Positions 55,989 to 64,000 of a DNA stretch of 64,000 bases are shown piece after piece. The DNA comes from Leptolyngbya sp. KIOST-1. GTDB lineage: Bacteria; Cyanobacteriota; Cyanobacteriia; Phormidesmidales; Phormidesmidaceae. The translations under genes and the position numbers were made by a program. Numbering within the stretch: position 1 is the first letter of the stretch; each line of letters opens with the position of its first letter. The DNA lies in contig NZ_JQFA01000004.1 of the NCBI RefSeq assembly GCF_000763385.1, positions 682,001-746,000 of the forward strand, in the 5' to 3' direction. Under the pieces are notes generated by a model. That model was given only the letters and a program-made list of their open reading frames with translations, searched no databases and was not told where the DNA came from.

Positions 55989-58607
55989 CTACTTTGCTTT
56001 GGCCTCCAAAGTTTCTAGACGGCTCTTGAGTTCTTGATTAGATTTTTTGAGATCATCCAACTCCTGGCGCAGTTTTTCCACCGCTTTGTCTTTGCCGATC
56101 GCCTTTTGCACCTGCTGCACGGCTTCCTCGGCACGGCGGCGCACGCGACCGTCGGGGGTGTGGTCGGCTAAACTTTGCAGAACGCCGATCGCCCGCCCGG
56201 TCTCGATGCCGCTGAGAGCCGCCACTGCCGAGACCTGGGTGAGGAAGAACGACTCGCTGGCGATGGTCTCTAACCTGTCCAAGATGCGCTCTACGTTGGG
56301 CTTGCTCTGAGCCTTGGAGATCGCCCCCAGGGCGCGAATCGCCGCCAGCCGCAGGGCCTGGGGGGTGCCGGGTTCGGTGTACTTGAGCAGTAGGTCGAGC
56401 GCATCTTCAGACGATTTGAACTGGCTGAGGGCGGCGATCGCCCCTGACCGGATCACTTCGTTCCAGCCCTGGCGCTCTTCCAGGATGTTCTCCAGCAGCT
56501 TCAGGGTTTTTTTGTCCTGCGCTTTGCCATCGACATCGGCAGCGCCGACCTTGCCCAGGGACCGAATGGCGGCAGCTTCGACGTAGTAGCTGGGGTCGCC
56601 GTTCTCCGCAATGCCCTTGAGCGCCTTGTAGCTGGCGGCGGTTTTGATGTCGCCCAGGGACTCCACCACGGCGCGGCGCACCCGAGCCTCGGGGTCTTGC
56701 AGCCCCTTTAGCAGCCCCTCAACCGCCTGATTGAGCTTGACCGAGGCCAGCTGTTCCGCCACCTCGGCCCGCACGCCCCAGAAGGGTTCGTTCACCAGGG
56801 ATGCTGACAGAGCGGTGACGGCTTCCAGGTTGCCCTTTTTGGCCAGGGCGATCGCCGCCTCAATCCGCGACAGGGGGTCGGGGTCGTGCTGGAGCTGGGC
56901 CTTGAGTTCGGCTATGGGGTATTCCAGTTCCACGGTTTTGAGCACATGGTTGCCCACGTCAAAGCTGATCAAGTCAGGCTTTTTCTCCAGGGGAAAGAAC
57001 AGCGCCTGCTCCCGTTCGTGAATGCGCACGGTGAAGGATTTAACCTCGACCTGGGCAGAGTCTTCCGAACTCAGGTAGCCAAAGCCGATAGGGATTCTTA
57101 AATCAAACAGGCCGCTGCTGCTGCTGGTGTCGCCGTCTTTGGCCTGGGTTTGGGTAATGGTGAGCTTGGCCAGGTTGCTGTCGCCGTCCCAGCTGTAGGC
57201 GACTTTGTAGTCGGGGTGGCCGCCGCGCAGCACGTACTGATCAAACAGGGGCCGCAGGTTGCGCCCGGTAGCCTTGTCGATCGCCCGCAGCAGGTCGATG
57301 GTCTCCACGGTGCTGTGGGCGTTGTCCTGAACAAAGGTGTGGATCGCCTTCCAGAACAGGGCATCCCCCAGTTCGGCGCGGATCATGTGGTAGACGCAAG
57401 CGCCTTTTTCGTAGATGTGGCGGTCATACAGTTCAATCGCTTCGCGATAGACGTGCGTTACCATCGGTCGCCGGTAGCGGCTCTTGTCTTCGTCCAGGTA
57501 GCTGCGGGCCTCCCCCAGGCGATAGTAGGCGGCCTCGTCCGCGCCGTACTCCTGCTCGGTCCACATCACCTCGGAGTAGGTGGCCATGCCCTCCTTCACC
57601 CAGGCATGGCTCCAGTGGTTGATCACCAGCAGATCGCCAAACCACTGGTGGGCCAGCTCGTGGACGACCAGGGATTCAGAGCCGCGATTGTCCAGAGCGG
57701 CGCGCTCGTCCAGCAGACAGCGATCGGTGAGAATCGTCACCGAGGTATTTTCCATGCCGCCAAAGATAAAGTCGGCGGCGCACACCTGGGCGTACTTGGG
57801 GAAGGCGTAGCGGTAGCCGTACTTTTCGCTCAAGAATTCCACCATGCGGGGCGTTTTGCCCATGGTGATCTGGCCCTGGTCTTTGCGGCCTTTCTCCACA
57901 TAGTAGGTGACGGGGATGTTCTGCCACTGGTCTTGAATGACGTCGAACTCGCCTACGGCCAGGGCCATCAGGTAGGTGGGGTGCACTTGCTTTTGGTGCC
58001 AGTGGAAGATCTTGTGGTCGCCATCTGCCTGGGTGTCCACCAGCTCGCCGTTGGAGACGACCTGGTACATTCCCGGCACCCGCACTCGGATCTCCGACGT
58101 GGAGAGCATACCCGGATAGTCGAAGCAGGGAAACCAGAAGCGGGAGTCTTCGTCTTCCCCCTGGGTCCACACCTGGACGGGTTTGTCGGGGTAGTGCTGG
58201 TCGGGGCCGACGAAGTAGAGGCCGCGCTCGGGCTGCACCAGGCGATAGGCGATCGCAACGGTAAAGCGCTGTCCCGCCACCGTAGAGGTATTCAGTCGAA
58301 TGTGAAGCTGCTCGCCGTCGTAGCCAAAGGGCTGACTGTCGCCGTCTACCGTCACGGATTCAATCTGCTGGTTGACCGCATCCAGCGTCAGGCTCTCCAC
58401 GCCGTCGCGCACCGGGTTGATGGAAATTTTGCAGGTGCCCGCGCAGATTTGGTTCTCCAGATCCAGGCTCAGATTCAGGGCAATGTGTTCGACCTGGCCG
58501 GGGCGATCCGGGTTGTAGTGGGGTTTTGCCCCCGGCATTTCAAACGACTTGTGACCGTTGTTGTCGTCCAGGCTCTCGATTTGAAAAGCGCGGTGTGCGT
58601 TGGGCAT
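55989..58607 (-). CDS. pepN: M1-family aminopeptidase with HEAT repeats
   Basis: An 872-residue zinc aminopeptidase. The exopeptidase motif GGMEN and the zinc site HELAHQWFGDLL followed, 18 residues later, by a glutamate (KEGMATYSE) are complete. Residues about 1-190 are the N-terminal beta domain. Residues about 590-830 are HEAT-like repeats with regular ALA/RxAA helices (for example AIRSLGKVGAADVDG), replacing the usual C-terminal domain. It ends in a coiled coil of Leu/Lys/Glu (LRQELDDLKKSNQELKSRLE, quoted in part). It trims peptides from the N terminus. Confidence 0.9.
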   Translation of the reverse strand: MPNAHRAFQIESLDDNNGHKSFEMPGAKPHYNPDRPGQVEHIALNLSLDLENQICAGTCKISINPVRDGVESLTLDAVNQQIESVTVDGDSQPFGYDGEQLHIRLNTSTVAGQRFTVAIAYRLVQPERGLYFVGPDQHYPDKPVQVWTQGEDEDSRFWFPCFDYPGMLSTSEIRVRVPGMYQVVSNGELVDTQADGDHKIFHWHQKQVHPTYLMALAVGEFDVIQDQWQNIPVTYYVEKGRKDQGQITMGKTPRMVEFLSEKYGYRYAFPKYAQVCAADFIFGGMENTSVTILTDRCLLDERAALDNRGSESLVVHELAHQWFGDLLVINHWSHAWVKEGMATYSEVMWTEQEYGADEAAYYRLGEARSYLDEDKSRYRRPMVTHVYREAIELYDRHIYEKGACVYHMIRAELGDALFWKAIHTFVQDNAHSTVETIDLLRAIDKATGRNLRPLFDQYVLRGGHPDYKVAYSWDGDSNLAKLTITQTQAKDGDTSSSSGLFDLRIPIGFGYLSSEDSAQVEVKSFTVRIHEREQALFFPLEKKPDLISFDVGNHVLKTVELEYPIAELKAQLQHDPDPLSRIEAAIALAKKGNLEAVTALSASLVNEPFWGVRAEVAEQLASVKLNQAVEGLLKGLQDPEARVRRAVVESLGDIKTAASYKALKGIAENGDPSYYVEAAAIRSLGKVGAADVDGKAQDKKTLKLLENILEERQGWNEVIRSGAIAALSQFKSSEDALDLLLKYTEPGTPQALRLAAIRALGAISKAQSKPNVERILDRLETIASESFFLTQVSAVAALSGIETGRAIGVLQSLADHTPDGRVRRRAEEAVQQVQKAIGKDKAVEKLRQELDDLKKSNQELKSRLETLEAKAK

Positions 58608-58942
58608 GGGAACAGTAAACCTTTGCGTGACGTTTTCGCTCCAGAACCAGGGGTGGGGCCAGTGGACTCGACGGCCCCCGGCCTACCCTGACTGACCTAG
58701 AGCCATCCTACTCTGAATTCCCTAAAGCGTAGTCGCATTGACATTGCTTAAGCAAGGGGCTGCTGGGATTGGGCGGTTGGCGTTGGCCTTGGCTGGTGAG
58801 CAGCGGCGTGATCAAAGCCAGCAAAAAAGTAGAGAGAGCAGGAAATTCCCGGCATCCTGCCGCCGCGGCATCTTGGTTCTTCACAGGACCCCATCACGGC
58901 GTAAAATACAGACGACTGATGTAGAGAGCGCAAAAGGTAACT
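58608..58942. other. Divergent region between the M1 peptidase and psbQ
   Basis: 335 bases containing the predicted psbQ promoter (58880-58907). No gene is seen; short open frames are non-coding. Confidence 0.4.
58880..58907 (+). promoter_or_regulatory. psbQ: psbQ promoter
   Basis: TTCACA (58880-58885) and TAAAAT (58902-58907) are 16 bases apart and lie 35 bases before the ATG at 58943, giving a leader of about 29 bases. Confidence 0.45.
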
Positions 58943-59389
58943 ATGGGACGCTTTAGACCTGTTTTGGGAATTTTGCTGGCGATCGTGGCCACCTGCCTGG
59001 TGGCCTGCGGTGGCCCGGCGGCTAAAATCCCCACCACCTACACACCGGAAATTTTGCAGCAGGTAGAGCTGTATTCCCCCGGCGTGGCCTCTCTGCGCGA
59101 TCGCTTCCCCGAGCTAGAGGGCTACATTCAGACCAAAGACTGGGTCAACGTGCAGAGCTTTATTCACGGTCCCATGGGCGAACTGCGGGCGCGGATGAAT
59201 CGGCTGGCGGCGACCCTGCTGACCAAAGATCAGCCCCAGGCCCAGTCCCTGGCCAAGGAGCTGTATGTCCACCTGGAGCGGCTGGACGAGGCGGCGGCCA
59301 ACGGGCAGCAGGTGTTGGCCGGACAGGAGTACCGCAACGCCCTGGATGACTTTGACTCGTTCCTGGCCCTGGTGCCGACCTTTCAGTAG
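58943..59389 (+). CDS. psbQ: Photosystem II lipoprotein PsbQ (CyanoQ)
   Basis: A 148-residue lumenal lipoprotein: signal with lipobox LVAC (Cys22), then a four-helix bundle in which YTPEILQQVELYSPGVASLR, WVNVQSFIHGPMGELRARM and DALDDFDSFLAL-type segments match cyanobacterial PsbQ. It stabilises the PSII dimer and the oxygen-evolving complex. The FAD oxidase gene begins two bases after its stop, so they form one transcript. Confidence 0.87.
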   Translation: MGRFRPVLGILLAIVATCLVACGGPAAKIPTTYTPEILQQVELYSPGVASLRDRFPELEGYIQTKDWVNVQSFIHGPMGELRARMNRLAATLLTKDQPQAQSLAKELYVHLERLDEAAANGQQVLAGQEYRNALDDFDSFLALVPTFQ

Positions 59390-59391
59390 TT

Positions 59392-60528
59392 TTGCCTGAC
59401 CCCCAGGCGCACCTCCCTGACACGAATCCCTTGACACGAATCACGATCATCGGCTGCGGCGTAGTGGGAGCGGCGATCGCCTACGAACTTAGTCGCCGTG
59501 GGGGGCTTGAGGTCACCGTGTGCGATCGCGCTGCCCCCGGCCAGGGCGCGACGGCAGCGGCCCTGGGGGTGGCGATGGCGGTGATCAGCCACAAGGTGAA
59601 GGGGCGCAACTGGCGGCTGCGGGAGCAGAGCCTCAACCGCTACCAGACCCTACTGCCAGAACTGGAAGCGCTGACGGGACAACCCATTCAGCGCAATACC
59701 CAGGGCATTCTCAGCCTCTGCTTTGACGCGGAGGAGCTGCCCCGGTGGCGATCGCTGCAGCAGATTCGCCAGGGCCAGGGCTACCGGCTGGAGCTGTGGG
59801 AGCCAGAGCAGGTGCGCGATCGCTGCCCCCACCTACGAACTGACGGGGTCAGCGCCGGTATCTTCTCGCCCCAGGACTTTCAGGTCAACCCCACCGACCT
59901 GACCCAGGCGCTGGTGGCTGGGGCGGCGACCAACGGCGTGGACTTTCGCCTTCAGCAACCCGTGGTGGGGTTTGACACCGGGGCGGAGGGGCTCTGCACC
60001 GCCGTTCACACTCAGCAACAAACCATCCCCACCGATGCGATCGTGCTCTCGGCGGGCCTGGGCACCCTGCCGCTGACCACCACCCTGGCCCAGCCCACTG
60101 CCATTGGCCCGGTGCTGGGTCAGGGGCTGCGCCTTCATCTAGATTCACCGCTGGGCAAGCCCGACTTTCAGCCCGTGGTCAACGGCCACGACATTCACCT
60201 GGTACCCCTGGGTGGCGGTGACTACTGGGTGGGGGCGACGGTTGAGTTTCCGCCGGAAACCTCTTTGGACGAGGCGCTGGCCATGCAGCCTGAGGCCGAG
60301 CGACTGGAGCAGGTGCGGTTGGGCGCGATCGCCCACTGTCCGGCCCTGGCCACAGGCACGGTCACCGATCGCTGGGTTGGCCTGCGCCCCCGCCCCCAGG
60401 GCCAGGCCGCTCCGGTGATTCAGCCGCTGGCAGGGTACCGCAATATTTGGCTGGCTACCGGCCACTACCGCAACGGGGTTTTGCTAGCCCCGGCGACGGC
60501 GCTGGCGGTACGGGATTTACTGGTGTAG
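59392..60528 (+). CDS. FAD-dependent amino-acid oxidase-like protein (DAAO/ThiO type)
   Basis: A 378-residue flavoenzyme. The Rossmann FAD motif is ITIIGCGVVGAAIAYELSRRG near the N terminus (quoted in part as GCGVVGAAIAYELS), and a C-terminal WLATGHYRNGVLLAPATA closes the flavin site. The fold is that of glycine oxidase/ThiO and D-amino-acid oxidases. It starts at a TTG two bases after psbQ; a second TTG 13 codons in is also possible. ThiO would make the glycine imine for thiazole synthesis, but no thi gene is nearby, so the call is by family only. Confidence 0.8.
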   Translation: MPDPQAHLPDTNPLTRITIIGCGVVGAAIAYELSRRGGLEVTVCDRAAPGQGATAAALGVAMAVISHKVKGRNWRLREQSLNRYQTLLPELEALTGQPIQRNTQGILSLCFDAEELPRWRSLQQIRQGQGYRLELWEPEQVRDRCPHLRTDGVSAGIFSPQDFQVNPTDLTQALVAGAATNGVDFRLQQPVVGFDTGAEGLCTAVHTQQQTIPTDAIVLSAGLGTLPLTTTLAQPTAIGPVLGQGLRLHLDSPLGKPDFQPVVNGHDIHLVPLGGGDYWVGATVEFPPETSLDEALAMQPEAERLEQVRLGAIAHCPALATGTVTDRWVGLRPRPQGQAAPVIQPLAGYRNIWLATGHYRNGVLLAPATALAVRDLLV

Positions 60529-60620
60529 CCCACCGACCGCGATCGCCCCCCGAGCGCTTTGACGAGCACTTTGGGAGGGAGCGTTTTACACTAGCAGGGG
60601 TAATCTCCCTCCACCGACCG

Positions 60621-61991
60621 ATGACCCTGGCCTCTTCCACCACCGACTGGGATGCCCTGGCCCAAGCCTTTGGCTCCATCGAAACCATCCGCGACCCCAA
60701 CCAGCGCGAAAAGCTCTCCAAGGACTACTACTACTTCAGCCCCATTTTGCAGGGGCAACTGGGCGACCTGGTGGCCGACCTGGTCGTGCGCCCCACCAGC
60801 GAGGCCGAGGTGCTGAGGGTGGCTGAAATTTGCGTCGCCGCTCGGGTACCTGTGACCGTGCGGGGGGCGGGCACCGGCAACTACGGCCAGTGCATACCCC
60901 TGGAGGGTGGCGTGGTGCTCGATTTGAGCAAAATGAACGCGATCAAGCGGGTCGAGCCGGGGGTAGCCTGGGTGGAAGCGGGGGCCAAGCTCGCCGCCAT
61001 TGACCGAGTGACGCGGGAGAGCGGCTGGGAGCTGCGCATGTATCCCTCCACCTACCGCACCGCCACCATCGGCGGCTTCATCGGCGGCGGCAGCGGCGGC
61101 ATTGGCTCGATTACCTACGGACAGCTGCGCGATCGCGGCAACCTCAACGCCGTGCGCGTGGTCACCTTTGAAGACAATCCCCGCGTGATCGAGCTGCGGG
61201 GCGACGAGGTCCAGAAGGTGAACCACGCCTACGGTACCAACGGCATTATCACCGAGCTGGAGATTCCCCTCGGACCGGCCTACCCCTGGGCGGAGCTGAT
61301 TGTGACCTTCGACGACTTCATGGCCGCTGCCCGCTTTGGTCAGGCCCTGGGCGACGCCGACGGGCTGATCAAAAAGCTGATCAGCATTCACGCCTGGCCC
61401 ATCCCCAGCTACTTTGCGTCGCTAAAGCCCTACCTGAGCGAGGGCAAAGCGGCGGCGCTGCTGATGGTGGCTGAGCCGTCCCTGGAGCTGTTTGGCGAAC
61501 TGGTGCGCCCGTTTGGCGGCACCATCACTTACAACAGGTCGGCCCAGGACGCTAGCAAAGGTGCGCCCCTGGCGGAGTTCACCTGGAACCACACCACCCT
61601 CCACGCCCGCAGTGTGGACCCGTCGCTCACCTATCTGCAATCCCTGTTTCCCTACGACCCCAAGCTGGAGCGGGTGCAGCATTTCCATGAGCACTTTGGC
61701 GACGAGGTGATCATGCACCTGGAGTACCTGCGCATGGGCGGCAATACCATTCCCGCAGCGCTGCAAATTGTGCGCTATTCTACCCCGGAGCGGCTGGCTG
61801 AAATCATTCGTTACCACGAGGCCAACGGGGCGCTGATTGCCAACCCCCACACCTACCTGCTGGAAGACGGCGGCATGAAGCAGGTGGACACGGTGCAGGT
61901 GGCTTTCAAGGCGGAGGTAGACCCCTACGGCCTGCTCAACCCCGGCAAAATGCGCGGCTGGCTGGAACGCCAGGCGGCTCTGTCGGCCTAG
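60621..61991 (+). CDS. FAD-binding oxidoreductase (GlcD/FAD_binding_4 type)
   Basis: A 456-residue PCMH-type flavoprotein. The FAD-binding half has VVRPTSEAEVLRVAEICV, RGAGTGNYGQCIPLEGGVVL and SGGIGSITYGQL, and the end has the NPGKMRGW motif typical of glycolate oxidase GlcD relatives. It oxidises a 2-hydroxy acid or similar substrate; which one is not clear. The ATG at 60621 is used; the frame is open for 58 codons upstream, where it overlaps the preceding gene in another frame. The next gene follows by seven bases. Confidence 0.83.
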   Translation: MTLASSTTDWDALAQAFGSIETIRDPNQREKLSKDYYYFSPILQGQLGDLVADLVVRPTSEAEVLRVAEICVAARVPVTVRGAGTGNYGQCIPLEGGVVLDLSKMNAIKRVEPGVAWVEAGAKLAAIDRVTRESGWELRMYPSTYRTATIGGFIGGGSGGIGSITYGQLRDRGNLNAVRVVTFEDNPRVIELRGDEVQKVNHAYGTNGIITELEIPLGPAYPWAELIVTFDDFMAAARFGQALGDADGLIKKLISIHAWPIPSYFASLKPYLSEGKAAALLMVAEPSLELFGELVRPFGGTITYNRSAQDASKGAPLAEFTWNHTTLHARSVDPSLTYLQSLFPYDPKLERVQHFHEHFGDEVIMHLEYLRMGGNTIPAALQIVRYSTPERLAEIIRYHEANGALIANPHTYLLEDGGMKQVDTVQVAFKAEVDPYGLLNPGKMRGWLERQAALSA

Positions 61992-61998
61992 GGGAGGA

Positions 61999-62460
61999 AT
62001 GACTGTGACGATCGAACGTCCATTTACCGATGCAGACCGGGTGGAGTCGCTGAAGGCGGCGGTGCTGGCGGGTGCCACGGCGGGGATCGTTGCCGCGCTG
62101 CTGCTGCTGGTTCACCGGATTCCGCCGATGGGGGTCCAATCCGCCCTGGGGTCGATCGCCTCGGGCCTCAGCGGCAGCACCTTCTGGCTCAGCGCCGCGA
62201 TCGCGGGCCTCTCCGGCAGCCTCTTCGGCATCACCTACCGCTACGCCGTGCGCCAGGACGAGAATTCTCAGCTGAAGGCAGGGGTGGTGCTGGCCTTTAG
62301 CCTGGTGCGGGGGCTGGCCCTGGTGAACGTGGCGGCGGCGCTCAGCCTGCGGGGCTGGCCCTTTGCGGTGGCGATCGCCGAAAGCCTGCTCATGTTCGCC
62401 GCCGCTGCCCTTGTGTTGGAACTAGCCCAGGGGCAGGGCTGGATCACCGCCGTCAAGTAG
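61999..62460 (+). CDS. Small cyanobacterial membrane protein
   Basis: A 153-residue protein with four hydrophobic segments (AVLAGATAGIVAALLLLVHR, LSAAIAGLSGSLFGITYRY and two more near residues 95-115 and 118-140). No family is named with certainty. GGGGAGGA abuts the ATG at 61999, which is too close for a good ribosome site. A GTG two codons later (62005) sits at the ideal seven bases, so that may be the true start. Confidence 0.6.
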   Translation: MTVTIERPFTDADRVESLKAAVLAGATAGIVAALLLLVHRIPPMGVQSALGSIASGLSGSTFWLSAAIAGLSGSLFGITYRYAVRQDENSQLKAGVVLAFSLVRGLALVNVAAALSLRGWPFAVAIAESLLMFAAAALVLELAQGQGWITAVK

Positions 62461-62471
62461 ACCGCAGCGTT

Positions 62472-63890
62472 TCACCCTGTCCCTAGAATCTGCTGCGCCA
62501 GGGTCAGGGCCTGGGGGCGGCTCAGCTTGCCCTGGGCCGTCCTGGGCATAGCGCTGATCAAAATCCATCGCTTGGGCCGTTTGTAGGGCGCAAGCAGCGG
62601 ACTCAGTACGGCGGGCAGATCGCTCAGCCGCGCCGGGTATGTCAGCACCACCAGGGCGCAGAGCCGCTGACCCCAGCGATCGCAGGGCAGCCCCACCACG
62701 CAACCATCCTGTACACCCTCAACGCTCAGCAGCGCTGCCTCCACCTCTTCCGGGAACACATTCTCCCCGCCGGTGATGAGCTTGGTGCTGCGACGCCCGA
62801 CGATGTGCAGGTATCCCGAATCGTCGAAATAGCCGATGTCATCGGTAGCTAGAACCGCGGCAGTAGATTGCCCCGTAGGGTGGGCACTGCCCACCGCCAA
62901 CCCGCTTTCCCCATCCCATTTCCCCAAATATCCCCAAGCCAGCGCATGGGTCTGGACCGTCACCCGTCCCACCTCCCCCAGTGGCTGAGGCCGTCCCCCG
63001 TCATCGAGAATCGAGATCCTGACGTGGGGGAGGGGCCTGCCGCTGTTGCGGTGTCCGGCCAGGAATTCCTCGGGTCGCAGGGTGGCCACCTGGGCGGCGG
63101 TTTCGGTCATGCCGTAGGTGAGCGCCACCGGAATTTGGGCCGCCTGGGCCGCATCGAGCAGCGATCGCCCCGCAGGCGCGCCCCCCAGCAGCACCGCCCT
63201 AAAACTCCGCAACCAGGGAACATTCCCCTCCCAGGCCAGCAAGTCCTGAAGCTGCGTCGGCACCAAGGAGAGGAATCCACCGGGCGGTAAGCCCAGCTGC
63301 GCTCCCCGCTTGAGGTCGCCATAGGGTTGAATGGCCAGTTGCCCGCCGGTCGCCAGCACCCGCAGCACCTGCATCAGCCCGCTGACATGAAACAGCGGCA
63401 GCACGCAGTAGGCGTGGACGGTCTCGACCCCAAAGTGGGCGCAGAAGCCGCTGACTGAAGCCATGAGCGTTTCCCAGGTGTGGACCGCAAACTTAATCTG
63501 CCCCGATGAGCCACCGGTGGGAATCAGGATTTGCCCTGGTGCCGCGTCGGACACCTGGCAAGGATAGGTGCCTAACCCTGGCGCGGTCGGCGTGTTCCAG
63601 TCAGGATTCACCAGATCCGTCACCTGCTGCCGCTCCTGCTGGCCCCAGCGGGGATTGGCCAAAACGACGACGCAATCCTCGCTCCAGGCGGCCAGGCAGG
63701 CGATCAGAAATTGCAGCGGATCGGCTTCAGTGATTAAAACGTCAGCCCCCTCCGTAGCGCAGGATTTTTGGTAAGCCGCCAAAACGGGCCTCAGGTTGTC
63801 CAGCCGCTGCCAGAAGTCCGGGCTGCTGGGGCCGATCAGCCAGTCCTCGCCCCGGCGATCGCGCAGCACATCTCCCAGGGTTGGTCCCAT
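62472..63890 (-). CDS. menE: o-Succinylbenzoate-CoA ligase
   Basis: A 472-residue acyl-adenylate-forming enzyme that activates o-succinylbenzoate in phylloquinone synthesis. AMP-binding motifs are seen in ILIPTGGSSGQIKFA (P-loop like), TYGMTETAAQVATL, TDDIGYFDDSGYLHIVGRR and the C-terminal catalytic lysine in PRTAQGKLSRPQAL. The ATG at 63890 shares one base with the stop of the upstream menC (TGATG); an ATG five codons earlier (63905) is also possible. Confidence 0.88.
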   Translation of the reverse strand: MGPTLGDVLRDRRGEDWLIGPSSPDFWQRLDNLRPVLAAYQKSCATEGADVLITEADPLQFLIACLAAWSEDCVVVLANPRWGQQERQQVTDLVNPDWNTPTAPGLGTYPCQVSDAAPGQILIPTGGSSGQIKFAVHTWETLMASVSGFCAHFGVETVHAYCVLPLFHVSGLMQVLRVLATGGQLAIQPYGDLKRGAQLGLPPGGFLSLVPTQLQDLLAWEGNVPWLRSFRAVLLGGAPAGRSLLDAAQAAQIPVALTYGMTETAAQVATLRPEEFLAGHRNSGRPLPHVRISILDDGGRPQPLGEVGRVTVQTHALAWGYLGKWDGESGLAVGSAHPTGQSTAAVLATDDIGYFDDSGYLHIVGRRSTKLITGGENVFPEEVEAALLSVEGVQDGCVVGLPCDRWGQRLCALVVLTYPARLSDLPAVLSPLLAPYKRPKRWILISAMPRTAQGKLSRPQALTLAQQILGTG

Positions 63891-64000
63891 CAGAGTCGGT
63901 TCCATAGCTCGGCGGCGGTGAGGGTGTCCCAATCGTCGGCAAACCAGCCCTGGGTGCCAAACCCGAGCGCTGGAGCGGGTGTAGTGGCACAGCGCGATGC
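63890..64000 (-). CDS. menC: o-Succinylbenzoate synthase, C-terminal end only
   Basis: The last 36 residues (ending ALGFGTQGWFADDWDTLT, then AAELWNRL and TGA at 63890-63892) are in the window; the rest lies beyond the right edge. ALGFGT resembles the C terminus of cyanobacterial MenC, and the coupled position just ahead of menE supports it. The call rests mostly on context. Confidence 0.6.
   Translation of the reverse strand, partial: ASRCATTPAPALGFGTQGWFADDWDTLTAAELWNRL

Noticed and set aside
57150-58691. 513-codon open frame on the plus strand
   Set aside because: It is exactly antisense to the M1 aminopeptidase, whose motifs are intact. Long antisense frames are usual in GC-rich genes, and its translation has no domain.

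Overview
The window is a 64-kb piece of a cyanobacterial chromosome. Evidence: the rubA-ycf48-psbEFLJ photosystem II block, ndhCKJ, psbA, a phycobilisome linker, psbQ, a PedR-like regulator, the men genes for phylloquinone, and many HIP1 octamers (GCGATCGC). The DNA is GC-rich except for one AT-richer exopolysaccharide block. The D1 C-terminal extension is only 9 residues, as in Prochlorothrix and chloroplasts. That would fit a Prochlorotrichaceae/Nodosilinea-type filamentous lineage, but this placement is inference.

Layout. 0-8 kb: methyltransferase (cut by the edge), hisS, PedR-like regulator, DUF4168 protein, class A penicillin-binding protein, tyrS, phycobilisome linker. 8-12 kb: rph, a CobO-like protein without a P-loop, dcd, a DUF2165 membrane protein, nanE. 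11.8-16.2 kb: psbJ-L-F-E, ycf48 and rubA on the minus strand, then ndhC-K-J on the plus strand. 16.9-25.1 kb: exopolysaccharide cluster (tyrosine autokinase, export protein, glycosyltransferase-like protein, O-antigen ligase, ABC flippase). 25-36.7 kb: TonB-like protein, cobI, cation/proton antiporter, small conserved protein plus mltA, MoxR ATPase, ribF, MBL-fold hydrolase, surE, pheS. 37-43.2 kb: M20 amidohydrolase, msrA, two glycosyltransferases, and a UPF0175/DUF3368 toxin-antitoxin pair. 43.4-45.6 kb: a rearranged psbA locus. 45.7-64 kb: STAND NTPase of vMAP type, ferritin-like diiron protein, uppS, beta-helix secreted protein, OYE reductase with trxA and an ArsR regulator, AI-2E-type permease, phosphohexomutase, M1 aminopeptidase, psbQ, two flavoenzymes, menE and the end of menC.

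The most unusual part is psbA. Reading along the plus strand, the locus holds a 631-bp exact tandem duplication of the 3' part of the gene and a 92-bp duplication of its 5' part. Between the two 5' copies lie exact copies of 225 bp of the amidohydrolase gene (7.3 kb away) and 185 bp of mltA (14.7 kb away). No intact D1 frame remains, although one frame still spans the whole mature D1. This is either a genuine template-switching rearrangement or an assembly/amplification chimera; the sequence alone cannot decide. A second point of interest is a pair of 59-bp MITE-like elements with CTAG-flanked inverted repeats. One of them supplies the stop codons of both flanking genes.

Functionally the window is mostly core photosynthetic housekeeping: PSII assembly, NDH-1, phylloquinone, translation and cell wall. 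It also has a surface polysaccharide island and a few conflict-system genes around psbA. No tRNA, rRNA, CRISPR array or intact transposase was found by eye.
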